A DNA stretch of 64,000 bases from the NCBI RefSeq assembly GCF_015206815.1, contig NZ_JADEXZ010000004.1, positions 62,001 to 126,000 of the forward strand. Reading direction: 5' to 3'. Position numbers and translations under genes: made by a program. This DNA comes from Fortiea sp. LEGE XX443 (lineage in GTDB: Bacteria; Cyanobacteriota; Cyanobacteriia; Cyanobacteriales; Nostocaceae). This document shows positions 27,318-35,601 of this stretch, in pieces; positions within the stretch are counted from its first letter, which is position 1, and each line of letters opens with the position of its first letter. A model generated the notes under the pieces. The model was given only the letters and a program-made list of their open reading frames with translations, ran no database searches and had not been told where the DNA came from.

Positions 27318-27596
27318 ATGACAGCAACCTACGACAAATTTCAAACTGCAAATCACTCTGAGCAGAATGAAACTACAAATATTCAAGATGCAATTTTAGA
27401 AGCTATTTCAGAAGCTCGTTCAACTTGTGAGATAAACGGCGACGGTTCTGTTAATTGTGCTGTAGCTTGGGATATTGTTGAAGAATTACAAGCTGAAAAA
27501 TCTCATCAACAGCAAGCAAAACAAACCAAAACTTCTCTGGAAAGCTTTTGTGAAAAAAATCCAGCAGCTCTAGAGTGTCTTATTTACGATGTTTAA
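27318..27596 (+). CDS. cp12: Calvin cycle protein CP12
   Basis: A 92-residue intrinsically disordered redox switch. In oxidising conditions it ties GAPDH and phosphoribulokinase into an inactive complex. Seen: N-terminal cysteine pair Cys37 and Cys47, the core AWDIVEELQAE (50-60), and C-terminal pair Cys78 and Cys87 around ESFCEKNPAALECLIYDV, which ends in the GAPDH-binding tail. All four redox cysteines are kept. Its stop overlaps the stop of tlyA on the other strand, the two genes sharing the palindrome TTAA. Confidence 0.95.
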   Translation: MTATYDKFQTANHSEQNETTNIQDAILEAISEARSTCEINGDGSVNCAVAWDIVEELQAEKSHQQQAKQTKTSLESFCEKNPAALECLIYDV

Positions 27597-28411
27597 TTCT
27601 GGCGTAAATCAGCTATTGCTGATTTCGTTAGTTGTTTAATTACTTCTAAATTTGGCGGTGGTGTTTCACTTTCCATTCCTAACCATAAAAGATATTCAAT
27701 ATTCCCAGCCGGTCCTGTAATTGGCGACCAAGTTAAGCCTTTGTATTTCCAGCCTAATTCATCAGCGGCTTGTAATACCTGAAAAATTGCATCAGCTTGG
27801 TCGTCAGGATCTCGGACAACACCTTTTTTACCCACACGGGATTTTCCCACTTCAAATTGTGGCTTTACTAGCAACACCGCTTCACGTAAAGGTTGAGTTA
27901 ATTGCCATAGTGCAGGTAAAATCTTGGTTAAGGAAATAAACGATACATCCACCACCGCCAAATCAGGAATGCGATCGCCTTCACCATATAATTGTTGGGG
28001 TTGTAATTGTCGGAAATTTGTGCGTTCTCGCAAAACCACCCGCGAATCGTTACGCAATCGCCAGTCTACTTGACCGTAACCCACATCAATACCATAAACT
28101 AAACTGGCTCCAGCTTGGAGAAGACAATCGGTAAAGCCGCCTGTGGAGATTCCGCCATCTAAACAAACCCGTCCAACAGTAGGAATGGCGAAGATTTCTA
28201 AAGCCTTTGCTAGTTTATCACCGCCACGAGAAACAAACCGCGATCGCTCTTTAACTTTGATTTGCGCCGCAATATCTACTTCTGTTCCTGGCTTATCAAC
28301 TATCTGTTCATTAACCTGAACTTCCCCCGCTTGAATTAGCCTTTGTGCTAAAGCGCGAGAAGCACATAAATTTAACTCTACTAATAATGTATCGAGTCGT
28401 TGTTTAACCAA
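27593..28411 (-). CDS. tlyA: TlyA family RNA 2'-O-methyltransferase
   Basis: 272 residues. N-terminal S4 RNA-binding domain (LDTLLVELNLCASRALAQRLIQAGEV, 6-31) and a FtsJ-like Rossmann methyltransferase with SAM loop DGGISTGGFTDCLLQAG, then DVSFISL and LLVKPQFEVGK, which supply the D and K of the catalytic K-D-K-E set. Family members methylate cytidines of 16S and 23S rRNA. Standard length. Convergent with cp12 with a four-base overlap and no separate terminator seen. Confidence 0.9.
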   Translation of the reverse strand: MVKQRLDTLLVELNLCASRALAQRLIQAGEVQVNEQIVDKPGTEVDIAAQIKVKERSRFVSRGGDKLAKALEIFAIPTVGRVCLDGGISTGGFTDCLLQAGASLVYGIDVGYGQVDWRLRNDSRVVLRERTNFRQLQPQQLYGEGDRIPDLAVVDVSFISLTKILPALWQLTQPLREAVLLVKPQFEVGKSRVGKKGVVRDPDDQADAIFQVLQAADELGWKYKGLTWSPITGPAGNIEYLLWLGMESETPPPNLEVIKQLTKSAIADLRQN

Positions 28412-28916
28412 TTAATCTGACTCTCCTGATGATCTTAAATCTAACGTGAGTTCGATGAGCTATAAAGCCAGAAACCCTTAACCAGTATTGTTTGTGAGAA
28501 CTAAGAGTTTCTAAAAATCTCTATGTTTATTGACAATAAAATCAGTAACCCTTGAATCTGTCAATTATTGACACTGTTCTCAACAAATGATTGAGCTAAG
28601 TTTGAACCTTGATTAGAGGCAGGGGGCAGGGAGCAAGGAGAAGAGGGGACTGTAGGTACAATAGGTACAAACCTCACCCCTTGTGGGTGAAGGCTCCCTT
28701 GCTCCCTTTCACCTTTGGTTAAAACCCCATCTCTTGTAGGTGGCTTTTCTCCCCTGCTAAGAGCTCCCTTCCCCCCTGCTTTTTTATGTAGAGCGACAAA
28801 TAATTTGACCACTTCGGCAAATTATTTGTCACCGCATTACTTTAACCGAAAAAGCGAATACTGGTATAACTTGAGTCTCAAAATTTATAAACAAGGGAAT
28901 AAAGGCAGCGATCGCA
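28412..28916. other. Spacer with heptamer repeats and a 13-bp inverted repeat
   Basis: No gene. G-rich heptamers at about 28617-28650. GACAAATAATTTG (28795-28807) is repeated inverted at 28818-28830 with a 10-base loop. It stands just before the transposase relic at 28917 and may be part of that element's end. Confidence 0.5.
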
Positions 28917-29467
28917 TGACTCGCACTCAGGTCGCCGAGAAAATTGAAACTACAGCTTACGAATTTGCCAAAAAAGAGTTAGAAGCAGAGATACCAAAGT
29001 TAGAAAGTCAGAGATTTCGGGGGGAAGACTTAGATTAGGAATGAAAGAAGCTGATAAAAATCAAGGAAAAGGCAGAGGGCTTTAAGTATTGGTCAAAGTA
29101 TGGCAAACCTCCTAGCACTAGAACAGTAGAAAGATGGCTTAAGCCTGTTGAGGAGAAAAGGCATAAATCTCGCACTAGCCGCAGCCCATGATGGCACGGT
29201 TCGGAACACGTAATCAAAACCCGTGGTGATATCGTTGCAGATAATCCTTTGCCCTGGCAAAAGTTTTTAGACAATTTGACTCCAGGACGGGTTGCCCAGT
29301 CGATGGAGAGCATTTTAGCAGCTGTTGGTACTCCTGCCCGTCCGCCCAAACCTCAAAGGATTGTCCCCAGGCTGGAAGCCCGGACAACTGCGACAACGTA
29401 GAATTCGCTATCCTGTCGTTAGAAAGACTACAACTAAGCCACGCAAGCAACAACCAGAATCTGCTTA
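28917..29467 (+). pseudogene. Degenerate transposase relic with several frameshifts
   Basis: Three frames carry consecutive protein-like pieces: MTRTQVAEKIETTAYEFAKK (28917 on, stop 29036-29038); an HTH-like KYGKPPSTRTVERWLKPVEE; and a transposase C-terminus, VADNPLPWQKFLDNLTPGR then LAAVGTPARPPKPQRIVP, after a shift RQRRIRYPVVRK. The last part matches the C-terminal style of a cyanobacterial DDE transposase family. The front piece may come from another gene, so this may be two fused remnants. Non-functional. Confidence 0.65.
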
Positions 29468-29609
29468 AGATTGTCAATTTTTCTGCTTCAAGCCTACTTG
29501 TTTTCAACTCAGCCTTCCTGGGTCACTTTTTGCTGCTTAGTCTAAACTCCAGTTTGTTAAGACGACATCCAAATCGTTAATAACGACATTTAATCTGCGA
29601 ATGTACAAA

Positions 29610-29683
29610 TCGGGATGACTGGATTCGAACCAGCGGCCCCTTCGTCCCGAACGAAGTGCGCTACCAAGCTGCGCTACATCCCG
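29610..29683 (-). tRNA. trnP-CGG: tRNA-Pro (anticodon CGG)
   Basis: A 74-base minus-strand cloverleaf: acceptor CGGGATG pairing with CATCCCG plus discriminator A, D-loop AGCTTGGTAG, anticodon stem CTTCG/CGAAG with loop TTCGGGA (anticodon CGG), and T-arm with GGTTCGAATCC. The 3' CCA is not encoded. Confidence 0.95.
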
Positions 29684-29882
29684 CTAAAAAAATGACTTTA
29701 CTCCTTAGCGTATCATAATTAACTGGAAAAAGGGAGTCAGGAGATGAGGGGGATAAGATAGAAGTAGGGGGAGCAGAGAGAGAAAACACTAATGACCAGT
29801 GACTATATATAATAGATATCTCCAGCCAGGGCTTTGCTTGCTACGATTAGACTTGTATAACATTCAGTGGTAAAAGCGGATT

Positions 29883-30773
29883 GTGACTGTTAAACCAGAC
29901 TGGTTGCGAGTAAAAGCGCCTCAATGGGAGCGCGTCGGTAACGTTAAAGAAATTTTGCGGGATTTAGCGCTCAATACGGTTTGCGAGGAAGCATCCTGTC
30001 CAAATATTGGTGAGTGCTTCAATGCTGGTACTGCCACATTTTTGATTATGGGGCCAGCTTGTACCCGTGCTTGTCCCTACTGTGATATTGACTTCGAGAA
30101 AAAACCCAAACCTTTAGACCCTACAGAACCGGTAAGATTAGCAGAAGCAGTTCGCCGCATGAGGCTTAATCATGTAGTAATCACTTCTGTAAACCGAGAT
30201 GATTTACCCGATGGTGGTGCATCCCAGTTTGTGGAATGTATTACAGCGGTACGTAGCGTCTCACCCAATACCACAATTGAAGTACTAATTCCTGATTTGT
30301 GTGGCAATTGGAATGCTTTGGAGATAATTCTGCAAGCTAGACCAGAGGTACTTAACCATAATACAGAAACTGTGCAACGCCTTTATCGTCGGGTGCGTCC
30401 CCAAGGCAACTACGATCGCACACTAGAATTATTACAGCGTTCTCATCAGCTTGCACCTTGGGTATATACTAAATCCGGCATGATGGTAGGACTAGGCGAA
30501 ACTGATAGCGAAATTCGCCAAGTCATGCAAGACTTACGTGCAGTTAATTGTGACATTTTGACAATTGGGCAATATCTCCAACCCAGTCAAAAACATTTGC
30601 AAGTCGATGTATTCGTTACTCCACAACAATTCGCTGCTTGGCAGACGTTTGGCGAAGAACTAGGATTTTTACAAGTCGTTTCTTCTCCACTGACAAGAAG
30701 CTCATATCACGCCGAACAAGTACGGGAATTAATGGAACGCTACCCTCGAAAAGTGCTGAGTGCTGAGTGCTGA
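29883..30773 (+). CDS. lipA: Lipoyl synthase
   Basis: Radical SAM enzyme that inserts two sulfurs into protein-bound octanoate to make the lipoyl cofactor. Seen: auxiliary cluster cysteines C34, C39, C45 ([12 protein letters not shown]) and the radical SAM triad C60, C64, C67 (CTRACPYC), plus the terminal RSSYHA segment. 296 residues, starting at GTG 29883. The last residues (VLSAEC and the stop) are written by a heptamer repeat, GTGCTGA, that extends past the gene, so the natural C-terminus has been replaced or extended. Cyanobacteria often have two lipA genes, and this one could be either. Confidence 0.92.
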   Translation: MTVKPDWLRVKAPQWERVGNVKEILRDLALNTVCEEASCPNIGECFNAGTATFLIMGPACTRACPYCDIDFEKKPKPLDPTEPVRLAEAVRRMRLNHVVITSVNRDDLPDGGASQFVECITAVRSVSPNTTIEVLIPDLCGNWNALEIILQARPEVLNHNTETVQRLYRRVRPQGNYDRTLELLQRSHQLAPWVYTKSGMMVGLGETDSEIRQVMQDLRAVNCDILTIGQYLQPSQKHLQVDVFVTPQQFAAWQTFGEELGFLQVVSSPLTRSSYHAEQVRELMERYPRKVLSAEC

Positions 30774-30779
30774 GTGTGG
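30750..30779 (+). repeat. GTGCTGA heptamer repeat overlapping the lipA stop
   Basis: At least three tandem GTGCTGA heptamers from 30752, one of which supplies the TGA stop of lipA. This is the STRR type of short tandem repeat known in heterocystous cyanobacteria. Confidence 0.8.
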
Positions 30780-30805
30780 AGAAGTTTTTAGTTATGAGTG
30801 TTTAA

Positions 30806-31744
30806 GTGGTATTAACAGTGGTGCAAGAAACTACCATTGCAATTTTGGGTGCAGGTGCTTGGGGTACAGCCTTAGGAAATTTAGCAGTTGCGAATGGCCA
30901 CAGGGTGCTACTTTGGTCGCGTCGAGGAACAAAAACTCTTGACGCAGTTCTCCAAGAAGCTCAAATAGTACTATCAGCTATTTCGATGAAAGGGGTAAGA
31001 GATGTCGCCTCGCAGATAAAATCTTGCCCCGTCTCTCCAGAGACAATTTTTGTCACGGCGACAAAAGGCTTAGAACCAACAACTAGCGCCACACCATCGC
31101 AAATTTGGCAAACAACATTTCCTGACAATGGAGTAGTTGTATTGTCAGGCCCTAATTTATCAGCAGAAATTCAAAAATCATTGCCAGCGGCCACTGTAGT
31201 GGCCAGCAACAACACCACTGCGGCAAAAAAAGTGCAGATGGTATTTTCTTCACCACGTTTTCGGGTCTATACAAATCCCGATCCCTTAGGTGTGGAATTG
31301 GGAGGAACACTCAAGAATGTCATGGCGATCGCTGCTGGTGTTTGTGATGGCTTACAATTGGGAACCAACGCCAAAGCTGCTTTAGTCACCCGTGGACTTA
31401 CGGAAATGGTTCGCATCGGCAATTTTTTAGGTGCGAAAACTGAAACTTTTTATGGTTTGTCTGGTCTGGGAGATTTGTTAGCCACCTGCAATAGTCCCTT
31501 GAGTCGTAACTACCAAGTCGGCTATCAAATGGCTTGTGGTAAAACCCTGACAAATATTCTCGCCAATTTGCCAGGAACTGCCGAAGGAGTTAACACTTGC
31601 CAAGTTTTAATGCAGTTAGTCAAGCAACAAAATATAGCTATGCCAATTACTGAGCAAGTTTATCGGCTACTCCAGGGTGATGTTACACCTCAACAAGCAC
31701 TTGATGAATTGATGCTACGAGACATCAAGCCAGAGTATCACTGA
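30806..31744 (+). CDS. gpsA: Glycerol-3-phosphate dehydrogenase [NAD(P)+]
   Basis: Reduces dihydroxyacetone phosphate to sn-glycerol 3-phosphate for membrane lipid synthesis. NAD-binding ILGAGAWGTALGNLAV near the N-terminus, the active-site region GVELGGTLKNVMAIAAGVCDGL, and C-terminal GTAEGVNTCQVL. 312 residues from GTG 30806. Further GTG codons at 30818 and 30821 are possible starts, which would be slightly shorter. The region after the first Rossmann strand is shorter than in enterobacterial GpsA, as is usual in cyanobacteria. Confidence 0.92.
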   Translation: MVLTVVQETTIAILGAGAWGTALGNLAVANGHRVLLWSRRGTKTLDAVLQEAQIVLSAISMKGVRDVASQIKSCPVSPETIFVTATKGLEPTTSATPSQIWQTTFPDNGVVVLSGPNLSAEIQKSLPAATVVASNNTTAAKKVQMVFSSPRFRVYTNPDPLGVELGGTLKNVMAIAAGVCDGLQLGTNAKAALVTRGLTEMVRIGNFLGAKTETFYGLSGLGDLLATCNSPLSRNYQVGYQMACGKTLTNILANLPGTAEGVNTCQVLMQLVKQQNIAMPITEQVYRLLQGDVTPQQALDELMLRDIKPEYH

Positions 31745-32269
31745 GTAAGTCAAAAGTAAAAGGGCAAAAGTAAAAAGTCAATGGCTTCTCTACACGCTGC
31801 TTTTGTTTTACTTCAGAGATTCCCAAAAAATCCTGAGATAAAAATACTAAATCGTCAGGAAATTACTTTCATAGCCATGTAGATATGACTAGCCCGATGT
31901 TAAACATAATTTTACTGAAAGATGTTTATACCAAATACAAAAGTAACATCTAATACTCGTTAAATTGAAATGCTGACTAGGTAATTCAGAATTTAAAGCT
32001 TATCTGTAGATTTGAATAGCTATTGGTTCAATCAGATATTCAGCAGCCGGAGCATTTCGGCATTTAATGTTGGAAACACCAGTGCAGTTTTTGAAAAAAA
32101 ATTGTATTGGAATCCTCAACCGTGTTATTTCATCTAGAATCACGGGAACAATAGCAACAGTTGATTTTGATTAGCTGACCCTTCGGGTTTGCAGTCGCCT
32201 AGGTCGGGGAAACCCTCTAGTAGCGCTGACTCACCGTAATCTATTGTTACCTGGAGCCATTGAGACGAT
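31745..32269. other. Long leader/promoter region of the sigma factor gene
   Basis: No gene. Near 32178-32230 a small dispersed repeat with gggttt...aaaccc pairing (tgcagtcgcctaggtcgg in the loop region) lies within the probable untranslated leader. Promoter elements could not be fixed. Confidence 0.4.
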
Positions 32270-33520
32270 ATGCCAGCAACATCTTTTTACCCGGATGCCG
32301 CCTACAATTCCCAAAAGTCCCGCCAGGTTTTAGACCCGGATCTTACGGTTGACGACGGTGATTTGTCAGTCGAGGATCTCCAGGATTTGGAGATAGTCTC
32401 CGTTGACCCTGCCAGTTTTGGTGCAAATGCTAACCGTCGTAGTACGGATCTCGTACGTCTATATCTTCAGGAAATTGGCCGAGTCCGGTTGTTGGGGCGT
32501 GATGAAGAAGTTTCAGAAGCTCAAAAAGTCCAGCGCTACCTACGGATGCGGACAGTACTTGCCAATGCTGCCAAGCAAGGTGATGCTGTAGTTAGTCCCT
32601 ATCTGCGATTAATTGAAGTTCAGGAACGTCTAGCCTCTGAACTAGGCCATCGTCCGTCTTTAGAAAGATGGGCTTCTACTGCGGGTGTCAATGTAGCGGA
32701 TCTAAAGCCGATTTTGTCACAAGGTAAGCGCCGTTGGGCTGAAATTGCCAAAATTACAGTAGAAGAACTGGAGCAAATTCAATCCCAAGGATTGCAATCC
32801 AAAGAACACATGATTAAGGCGAACCTGCGCCTTGTGGTTTCTGTTGCCAAGAAATATCAAAATCGCGGTTTGGAATTACTGGATTTAGTTCAAGAAGGCA
32901 CTCTCGGCTTAGAAAGAGCCGTAGAAAAATTTGATCCTACTAAGGGTTATCGCTTTAGTACCTATGCTTACTGGTGGATTCGCCAAGGGATTACAAGAGC
33001 GATCGCAACTTCTAGTCGCACCATTCGCCTCCCTGTCCATATTACAGAAAAATTAAACAAAATTAAGAAAGCGCAACGCAAAATTGCTCAAGAAAAAGGT
33101 CGGACTCCTACCTTAGAAGATTTGGCAATTGAGTTAGAAATGACACCATCTCAAGTTAGAGAAGTGTTGTTAAGAGTACCCCGTTCCGTTTCTTTAGAAA
33201 CCAAAGTCGGCAAAGATAAAGATACTGAGTTAGGGGAATTACTGGAAACTGACAGTGTTACTCCAGAAGAAATGTTGATGCGAGAATCTCTACAAAGAGA
33301 CTTGCAAAATCTGTTAGCTGATTTAACTAGCCGCGAACGGGATGTAATTTTGATGCGGTTTGGTTTAGCAGATGGTCATCCTTACTCTTTAGCAGAAATT
33401 GGACGCGCCCTTGATTTATCACGGGAACGGGTACGCCAAATTGAATCTAAAGCTTTGCAAAAACTGCGTCAACCCAAGCGCCGCAACCTCATCCGCGACT
33501 ATTTAGAGTCTTTGACTTAG
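32270..33520 (+). CDS. sigC: Group 2 RNA polymerase sigma factor, probably SigC
   Basis: 416 residues. Region 1.2/2.1 TDLVRLYLQEIGRVRLL; the core of region 2, NLRLVVSVAKKYQNRGLELLDLVQEGTLGLERAVEKFDP and YRFSTYAYWWIRQGITRAI; and region 4, SLAEIGRALDLSRERVRQIESKALQKLR. It lacks the long N-terminus of the primary SigA, which makes it group 2, a non-essential sigma used in stress or nitrogen responses. The position just upstream of furA and the length fit SigC of Anabaena PCC 7120. Assignment among group 2 factors rests on that context. Confidence 0.8.
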   Translation: MPATSFYPDAAYNSQKSRQVLDPDLTVDDGDLSVEDLQDLEIVSVDPASFGANANRRSTDLVRLYLQEIGRVRLLGRDEEVSEAQKVQRYLRMRTVLANAAKQGDAVVSPYLRLIEVQERLASELGHRPSLERWASTAGVNVADLKPILSQGKRRWAEIAKITVEELEQIQSQGLQSKEHMIKANLRLVVSVAKKYQNRGLELLDLVQEGTLGLERAVEKFDPTKGYRFSTYAYWWIRQGITRAIATSSRTIRLPVHITEKLNKIKKAQRKIAQEKGRTPTLEDLAIELEMTPSQVREVLLRVPRSVSLETKVGKDKDTELGELLETDSVTPEEMLMRESLQRDLQNLLADLTSRERDVILMRFGLADGHPYSLAEIGRALDLSRERVRQIESKALQKLRQPKRRNLIRDYLESLT

Positions 33521-33524
33521 TGAG

Positions 33525-33562
33525 TAGTCAATGGTCAAGAGTCAATGATCAATAGCAAACAA
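33525..33562. repeat. Heptamer repeat (tggtcaa type)
   Basis: Consecutive heptamers tagtcaa, tggtcaa, gagtcaa, tgatcaa, tagcaaa just after the sigma gene. The same heptamer family recurs at about 48005-48070 and 58515-58540. Confidence 0.7.
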
Positions 33563-33866
33563 AATTTTAACTATAGATTGTTGACTTTAGACTAATCATT
33601 TTGTAACAAAAAATTGTTTTGATCGCCTCGGCTAAAATCTTTCTCAAGCTTATAAGCAATCTTTTGCAGCTAGTAAAAACTTCCCTTTAGTCCCCTACTT
33701 TTAAATATGGCTTGAGGATGGCGATCGCTACTTTAGCATTGCTACAAGAATTTTATTAACTAGCTTTGAGCATTTAACAAACATTGTCAATAAGCTACGA
33801 TTGTTGCAAATTGCTCACAACATTTGTTATATTCTCAACTAATAGGCTTTGTTGAGAAAAATTAGT
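33563..33866. other. Upstream region of furA
   Basis: AT-rich, no gene. In PCC 7120 furA is autoregulated. AT-rich stretches near 33800-33845 could hold the Fur box, but a clear 19-bp iron box was not recognised. Confidence 0.3.
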
Positions 33867-34322
33867 ATGACAGTTTACACAACCACTTCACTCAAAGCAG
33901 AATTAAACGAAAGAGGCTGGCGTTTAACTCCCCAACGCGAAGTAATTCTACACATTTTTCAGGAACTTCCGCAAGGTGAACACCTAAGTGCGGAGGATTT
34001 GTATCATCGTTTAGAAACGGACGGTGAAGGGATTAGCCTTTCCACTATCTATCGGACGCTGAAGCTGATGGCACGCATGGGAATTTTGCGGGAATTAGAA
34101 TTGGGGGAGGGACATAAGCATTACGAAATTAACCAGCCTTACCCCCACCATCACCACCATTTGATTTGTGTGAGATGCAACACCACGATTGAATTTAAAA
34201 ATGATTCAATTTTAAAAATTGGTGCAAAAACTGCTCAAAAAGAAGGGTTTCATCTCCTCGACTGTCAAATGACAATTCATGCAGTATGCCCCAAGTGCCA
34301 ACGGGCATTAATGCCGCTTTAG
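33867..34322 (+). CDS. furA: Ferric uptake regulator FurA
   Basis: 151 residues from ATG 33867 (MTVYTTTSLKAELNERGWRLTPQRE), the same length and N-terminus as Anabaena FurA. The frame opens six codons earlier at a TTG that is not needed. DNA-binding winged helix with ISLSTIYRTLKLM; metal-binding HHHHHLICVRC; two CxxC pairs (CVRC and CPKC), which in Anabaena FurA give redox activity. Represses iron acquisition genes when iron is sufficient and has wide targets. Preceded by sigC and followed by a convergent gene whose transcript in PCC 7120 runs antisense to furA. Confidence 0.95.
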   Translation: MTVYTTTSLKAELNERGWRLTPQREVILHIFQELPQGEHLSAEDLYHRLETDGEGISLSTIYRTLKLMARMGILRELELGEGHKHYEINQPYPHHHHHLICVRCNTTIEFKNDSILKIGAKTAQKEGFHLLDCQMTIHAVCPKCQRALMPL

Positions 34323-34421
34323 CACTGGGGCAGGATCAACTAATGATGTTACTCAAATTAGTCAGTAGTTTGAGCAGTTATCGGAGGTAAGCAATCTATT
34401 GGGGATTCACATTGACAAACC

Positions 34422-34448
34422 GAAGCGGATGCTAAAAGCGTCCGCTTC
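34422..34448. terminator. Hairpin between furA and the convergent cell-wall gene
   Basis: GAAGCGGA (34422-34429) pairs with TCCGCTTC (34441-34448). The stop codon of the minus-strand gene lies in its loop. No long T-run on either strand, so it may be a weak terminator, which would allow the antisense read-through known in PCC 7120. Confidence 0.45.
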
Positions 34449-35583
34449 TAATATCGCTGAGACTGACACCATAAAATTCTTGGGCTTGCTTAATTGCTTT
34501 TCTTGTATCATTTGCCATGACACCGTTTAGCTTTCCTTTATAAAAGCCCTTGTCTCTGAGTCGTCGTTGGATCTCCAAAACACTAAAATCACTTTTAGGT
34601 GCATTGTTAACCTTGCCATATAACTTAGCTCTGGTAGTGGGGCCTGCAATGCCACTTGCTGCTAAGAAATTGTCTCCTTGGAAGCGACGTACAGCATCTG
34701 AGGTATAAGAACCAAAGTATCCGTTTGGTTCTCCCTGTAGATATCCCGCTTTGATTAATTGTTCTTGTAGAACTCTAACTGCTTCACCGCGATCGCCCAT
34801 GCGAAGATTATCTCTATCCGCCGCTCGTTTTGGCGCGGTATCTTCACCAAAACCTACGCCCCTTTGTGGCAGCTTGCCAAGTGTCGCAGGGCCAACAATC
34901 CCATCAACGCTTAATTTATAAGCATCTTGGAAACGCTTGACAGATTCTTCGGTAATTGGGCCAAATATACCTGTGGCATTTCCGTAATAATAACCTGCCA
35001 CCCGCAACCGTTCTTGCAGAATCCTGACCTCTTCCCCTTCATCGCCTTTGGCTAAGTATTGAGGATCGTTGCGTTTAGTTGCTTGTGGGGTGGTTTTTCT
35101 GGCTGGTGTACTCGCAGCTGCCACTGTGGTTGTTTGGGCTTGTGTACGCACAACCGTGGGTTTTTTAGGTTGGTCGTTTGCAGCTGACTTGCGCCAGTTA
35201 TCTAATTTTTGCAGCGTGCTTGCCCCTACCATGCCGTCAATTGGTAACCCGGCGGCTTGTTGGAAGCGTCTGACGGCTTCTTCTGTGGGAAAATCGTAGA
35301 CTTGGGTTATGGGAGCTTGATAAAAACCTGATTGTTGCAACTTTTGTTGCAGGTTTCTGACAGAAGGGCCTTGATCGCCTCTTTCCAGAGCCAAGACACT
35401 ATTAACACTACTGAGAATAGACAAGGTAAGAGCCAGAGGTAACATATACTTCCAAGCCTTACCAGAAAGCTTTCTCCAGTCTGGCGCAGATGCTTTGTCT
35501 AACAAAGCACTCAGCGACACCAGTTCACTGGATTCACAGTCTTCGTAGGCGAAAGCTAGATGCAAATATGCAAGGTTGTCCAT
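34432..35583 (-). CDS. Peptidoglycan-binding domain protein (alr1690-like)
   Basis: 383 residues. Cytosolic N-terminal ~45 residues, a membrane segment (MLPLALTLSILSSVNSVLAL), then four PG_binding_1 domains at about 70-125, 178-230, 258-310 and 330-380, each with the LQQKLQQSGFY / VRRFQQAAGLPIDGMVGAST pattern, joined by a T/A/P-rich linker. It probably attaches to cell-wall peptidoglycan. Its convergent position next to furA matches the gene that in Anabaena PCC 7120 produces the alpha-furA antisense transcript. Confidence 0.88.
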   Translation of the reverse strand: MDNLAYLHLAFAYEDCESSELVSLSALLDKASAPDWRKLSGKAWKYMLPLALTLSILSSVNSVLALERGDQGPSVRNLQQKLQQSGFYQAPITQVYDFPTEEAVRRFQQAAGLPIDGMVGASTLQKLDNWRKSAANDQPKKPTVVRTQAQTTTVAAASTPARKTTPQATKRNDPQYLAKGDEGEEVRILQERLRVAGYYYGNATGIFGPITEESVKRFQDAYKLSVDGIVGPATLGKLPQRGVGFGEDTAPKRAADRDNLRMGDRGEAVRVLQEQLIKAGYLQGEPNGYFGSYTSDAVRRFQGDNFLAASGIAGPTTRAKLYGKVNNAPKSDFSVLEIQRRLRDKGFYKGKLNGVMANDTRKAIKQAQEFYGVSLSDIRSGRF

Positions 35584-35601
35584 AGTTGATTCCTACACCA
35601 A

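Noticed and set aside
28561-28812. 83-codon minus-strand protein
   Set aside because: It is made of low-complexity heptamer repeat sequence.
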